A stretch of DNA of 64,000 nucleotides, taken from positions 27,068-91,067 of the forward strand of contig NZ_BMNB01000026.1 in the NCBI RefSeq assembly GCF_014646235.1, in the 5' to 3' direction. Every line of letters starts with the position of its first letter. The first letter of the stretch is position 1. The notes below the pieces were generated by a model, which saw nothing but the letters and a program-made list of their open reading frames with translations, was not told the origin of the DNA and ran no database searches. The translations under genes and the position numbers were made by a program. The stretch comes from Micromonospora sonchi (lineage in GTDB: Bacteria > Actinomycetota > Actinomycetes > Mycobacteriales > Micromonosporaceae). Below are positions 61,661-64,000 of this stretch, in pieces.

Positions 61661-62695
61661 TCAGCGGCGCCCGGAGCGTCTGCGCAGCCAGTTGTCGGCG
61701 GCCACGGCGAGGACGATCACGCCGCCGGTCGCCACGGTCTGCCAGAAGGAGGAGATGCCGCGCAGGTTGAGGATGTTCTGCAGGACACCGATGAACGCGA
61801 CGCCGATGACGGTGCCGAGCATCGTCCCGGAGCCGCCGAACAGGGCCGCACCACCGATGATCACGGCGGAGATGGCGACGAGCTCCATCCCGGTGCCGGT
61901 GACGCCCTGCACGTAGGAGAGGAAGGAGAGACCGAGGACGCCGGCGAGCCCGGCGAGGGTGCCGGAGAGGGTGAATGCGGTGATCTTCACCCGGGCCGTG
62001 TTGATGCCACAGAGTCGGGCGGCCTCGGCGCTGCCGCCGACGGCGTAGGTGTTGAACCCGTAGCGCGAGCGGGACAGCACGATCGCTCCGAGCGCGGCGA
62101 CGAGGGCGAAGATGACCAGCTGCATCGGCAGCAGGCCGAAGAGCTTGCCCTGACCGAGCAGGTTGAACTCGGCAACGTTCGGGTCACTGCTGGACAGCGA
62201 GATCGGCGATCCGCCGCTGAGCAGCAGGGTCACGCCCCGGTAGACACTCAGCGTGCCCAGGGTGACGATGAAGGACGGGATGCCGAAGCCCACGGTCATC
62301 AGGCCGTTGAGCAGGCCGGCGACCGCGCCGGCGGCGATCCCACCGAGGGCCGCGAGGGGCCAGGCCACATCCGAGGTCATCAGCAGGCCGGCGACCACGG
62401 CACCGAGGCCGTAGATCGAGCCGACGGAAAGGTCGATCTCCGCGTTGATGATGACGAAGGTGACCCCGATCGCCATGATGCCGATCTGGGCGATCTGTTG
62501 GCCGACCGTGAGGAAGTTGTTGGTCCCGAGGAAACCCGGAGCGATCAGGGTGCCCAGCGCGAAGAGCACGACCAGGGCGAGAAAGGTGCTGGCCTCGCGG
62601 GCGTGCAGGAAACGCTGGAAGAGCGAGGGGCGGGGATCGGCGGCGGGCGCCTTCGGGGCCGCCGCCGGCGCGGTCATCTGGGCCATCTCTCTCAT
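61661..62695 (-). CDS. rbsC: Sugar ABC transporter permease
   Basis: A 344-residue CUT2 permease with about nine to ten helices. It begins FLALVVLFALGTLIAPGFLGTNNFLTVGQQIAQIGIMAIGVTFVIINAEIDLSVGSIYGLG, the family's strongest segment, and contains AGVLGLSFLSYVQGVTGTGMELVAISAVIIGGAALFGGSGTMLGTVIG near residue 240. ATG 62695 or 62686 are both possible. Overlaps the ribokinase end by four bases. Confidence 0.93.
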   Translation of the reverse strand: MREMAQMTAPAAAPKAPAADPRPSLFQRFLHAREASTFLALVVLFALGTLIAPGFLGTNNFLTVGQQIAQIGIMAIGVTFVIINAEIDLSVGSIYGLGAVVAGLLMTSDVAWPLAALGGIAAGAVAGLLNGLMTVGFGIPSFIVTLGTLSVYRGVTLLLSGGSPISLSSSDPNVAEFNLLGQGKLFGLLPMQLVIFALVAALGAIVLSRSRYGFNTYAVGGSAEAARLCGINTARVKITAFTLSGTLAGLAGVLGLSFLSYVQGVTGTGMELVAISAVIIGGAALFGGSGTMLGTVIGVAFIGVLQNILNLRGISSFWQTVATGGVIVLAVAADNWLRRRSGRR

Positions 62696-63603
62696 CTCCT
62701 CAACAGGGCCGCGATGTCGTCCGGGCCGGGCAGGGCGGGTATGACCTCGGCGACTCCGACGGCGTGGGCACCGGCCGCGGCGGCGTACCGGGCCGCCTCG
62801 GTGAGGTCGTCACCCCGGGTCAGGGCGACGGCGAGCGCGCCGGTGAAGGCGTCGCCGGCGCCGGTGGTGTCGACCACCCGTGGCACGGTGACCGGCGTGA
62901 CCCGGTTCCGCTCCCCGGCGTCATCCACCAGGGCGCCCTCGGCGCCGAGGGTCAGCACGATGGTGCCGGTGTAGCGGGCCCGCAGCAGGTCGATCAGCTG
63001 CTCGGCGGTGGTGGGGTCGTCCGGGTCCAGGCCGGCCAGCACCCGGGCCTCGCTGGCGTTCGGCGTGAGTACGCCGATCCACTCCCATGCCTCGTCGGGC
63101 AGCGCCACGGCCGGGGCGGGGTTCAGCAGCGTACGAACCCCGTGCTTGTGAGCGGTACGCAGTGCGGCGAGCGCGACCGGCAGCGGGATCTCCAGGCTGA
63201 CCACGACCAGATCCGCCTCGGCGATGCGGTCGGCGAACCGGTCGACGTCGGCCGGGGTCAGCTCGTCGAGGGCGCCGGGCGCGATCGCGATCCGGTTCTC
63301 GCCGTCGTCGTCGACGAGGATGAAGCCGACCATGGTGGCCGCGTCGGTGATCCGCACCGCCTCGGCGTCGATTCCCTCCTCGGCCCAGAGCTGGCGTGCT
63401 GCGGTGCCGAACTGGTCCCGGCCGACGGCGGTCAGGAAGCTGACCTCCGCGCCGAGACGGGCAGCGGCCACGGCCTGGTTCGACCCCTTGCCGCCGTGGC
63501 CGGAGGCGAACCGGCCGCCGGAGAGGGTCTCGCCCGCGACCGGGGCGCGGGGCACCCGCATGGTCAACCCGGCTCCGTAGCTGCCTACCACTGCAATCTT
63601 CAT
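62692..63603 (-). CDS. rbsK: Ribokinase family kinase
   Basis: PfkB-family sugar kinase, 303 residues, first gene of the operon. It has GGKGSNQAVAAARLGAEVSFLTAVGRDQFGT near residue 38, the first PfkB signature, and DTTGAGDAFTGALAVALTRG near residue 243, the second, with the catalytic aspartate. It phosphorylates ribose or, given the DeoC partner, possibly 2-deoxyribose. ATG 63603 begins at MKIAVVGSYGAGLTMRV; ATG 63630 is nine codons upstream. Confidence 0.93.
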   Translation of the reverse strand: MKIAVVGSYGAGLTMRVPRAPVAGETLSGGRFASGHGGKGSNQAVAAARLGAEVSFLTAVGRDQFGTAARQLWAEEGIDAEAVRITDAATMVGFILVDDDGENRIAIAPGALDELTPADVDRFADRIAEADLVVVSLEIPLPVALAALRTAHKHGVRTLLNPAPAVALPDEAWEWIGVLTPNASEARVLAGLDPDDPTTAEQLIDLLRARYTGTIVLTLGAEGALVDDAGERNRVTPVTVPRVVDTTGAGDAFTGALAVALTRGDDLTEAARYAAAAGAHAVGVAEVIPALPGPDDIAALLRR

Positions 63604-63617
63604 GCCCGCCTCTTGTT

Positions 63618-63631
63618 CATGGACAACCATG
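63618..63631. promoter_or_regulatory. Candidate operator upstream of rbsK
   Basis: CATGGACAACCATG is a perfect inverted repeat (five-base arms) 14 bases before the rbsK ATG. The next bases repeat CCAT/ATGG again around GTACAGGT. It may be the target of the GntR regulator coded at the other end of the operon. Confidence 0.45.
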
Positions 63632-63827
63632 TACAGGTATGGGGGACCGTACGTCGGGCGGCCGGGAGTGTCAATAGCTGCGGCACCGCTCGCTGGTGCC
63701 GATCCCGAACCCTCGCGAGTCGCCCGACCTGCGTTTACGCACCAGATGTCCAACCTTGCTCCGCCGGCACCGGGTGGTGCGTCGCGCGCTCTGCGGCACA
63801 GGCCCGGCCGGGTGGGGACGTGCCAAA

Positions 63828-63858
63828 AAGGGCCGACCCCGGCACGGGGTCGGCCCTT
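63828..63858 (-). terminator. Terminator hairpin for the right-edge gene
   Basis: AAGGGCCGACCCC pairs perfectly with its complement (13 base pairs) around a five-base loop. It lies 23 bases beyond the stop of the leftward gene at the window edge. A run of four or five A on the plus strand (63825-63829) would become U in that transcript. Confidence 0.8.
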
Positions 63859-63880
63859 CGGGTGTTCGGTTGTTGGATCG

Positions 63881-64000
63881 TCAGCTGGTGGCGGAGTAGC
63901 CGCGGGTGGCGATCCAGTTGGCGAGGGTGTCGGTGTTCATCTGGTAGGTGGCCTGGGTGGGGTCGGCGGAGTCGGCGATGGTGACGGTGTCGCCGTTGTC
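63881..64000 (-). CDS. C-terminal end of a secreted protein, possibly C39-like peptidase (partial)
   Basis: Only the last 39 codons are in the window, on the minus strand: DNGDTVTIADSADPTQATYQ then MNTDTLANWIATRGYSATS. The pattern VTIADxxD followed by LANWIATRGYS recalls the final strands and C-terminal helix of papain-fold C39-type peptidase domains, in which the Asp after VTIA is catalytic. This is a weak match. The stop is followed by a strong terminator. Confidence 0.4.
   Translation of the reverse strand, partial: DNGDTVTIADSADPTQATYQMNTDTLANWIATRGYSATS

Overview
The window is high-GC actinobacterial chromosome with GTG and TTG starts, four-base stop/start overlaps and many candidate leaderless promoters. 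Protein content and gene order point to a Micromonospora-like member of the Micromonosporaceae. Order was judged from memory of actinobacterial genomes, not by a search. The backbone nadD-rsfS-phosphatase ... comEA-comEC-holA-rpsT-lepA-hemW-hrcA-dnaJ-rsmE-phoH-ybeY-CNNM-era-recO-uppS ... smtB-zur-glyS follows the order known from Mycobacterium tuberculosis Rv2421c to Rv2357c, with accessory genes inserted.

Left part (1-13.7 kb): end of an aminopeptidase N gene, nadD, rsfS, a histidine phosphatase whose 3' end is made of a palindromic repeat, DegV and SDR genes, a TetR-like gene lacking its DNA-binding domain, the DNA-uptake pair comEA-comEC, holA, rpsT, a phosphotransferase, DUF4240 and lepA. 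13.7-19.5 kb: two near-identical GlsB-type membrane protein genes with matching putative stress-sigma promoters, a PhyH oxygenase, a secreted lysozyme-like protein, an enoyl-CoA hydratase, hemW and a DUF4870 protein. 19.6-34.5 kb: CIRCE-hrcA-dnaJ-rsmE, HIT, a serine hydrolase, phoH interrupted by an intein, ybeY, a CNNM/CBS protein, a degenerate deaminase, era, an acyltransferase, a DUF4097 lipoprotein, recO and uppS.

34.6-48.3 kb is the most accessory-rich part: gnd, a TPP-riboswitch-controlled ECF transporter (ykoE, double ATPase, ecfT), a YraQ/YcgQ-type pair, an alpha/beta hydrolase, an IS607-family tnpA-tnpB element and a large acyl-CoA dehydrogenase. 48.5-51.8 kb is a compact zinc operon znuA-znuC-znuB-smtB-zur with a Zur-like palindrome in front. 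Next come glyS, an AbiEi/DUF559-like gene bracketed by repeats, dusB, and a GntR regulator beside a ribose/deoxyribose operon (rbsK-rbsC-rbsB-rbsA-rbsD-deoC, transcribed leftward). The window ends in the 3' part of a secreted, possibly C39-like, protein.

The most notable items are: (1) a 357-residue intein with a LAGLIDADG endonuclease in PhoH, starting with Ala and carrying the Trp/Cys/Thr set of class 3 inteins; (2) four loci of a paired AAGGGGCCCCTT palindrome lying against stop or start codons; (3) a second hairpin family with GATC-containing arms; (4) an IS607 element whose recombinase lacks its C-terminal helix while TnpB looks intact; (5) three unrelated minisatellites between genes. 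No rRNA, tRNA or CRISPR array was seen.
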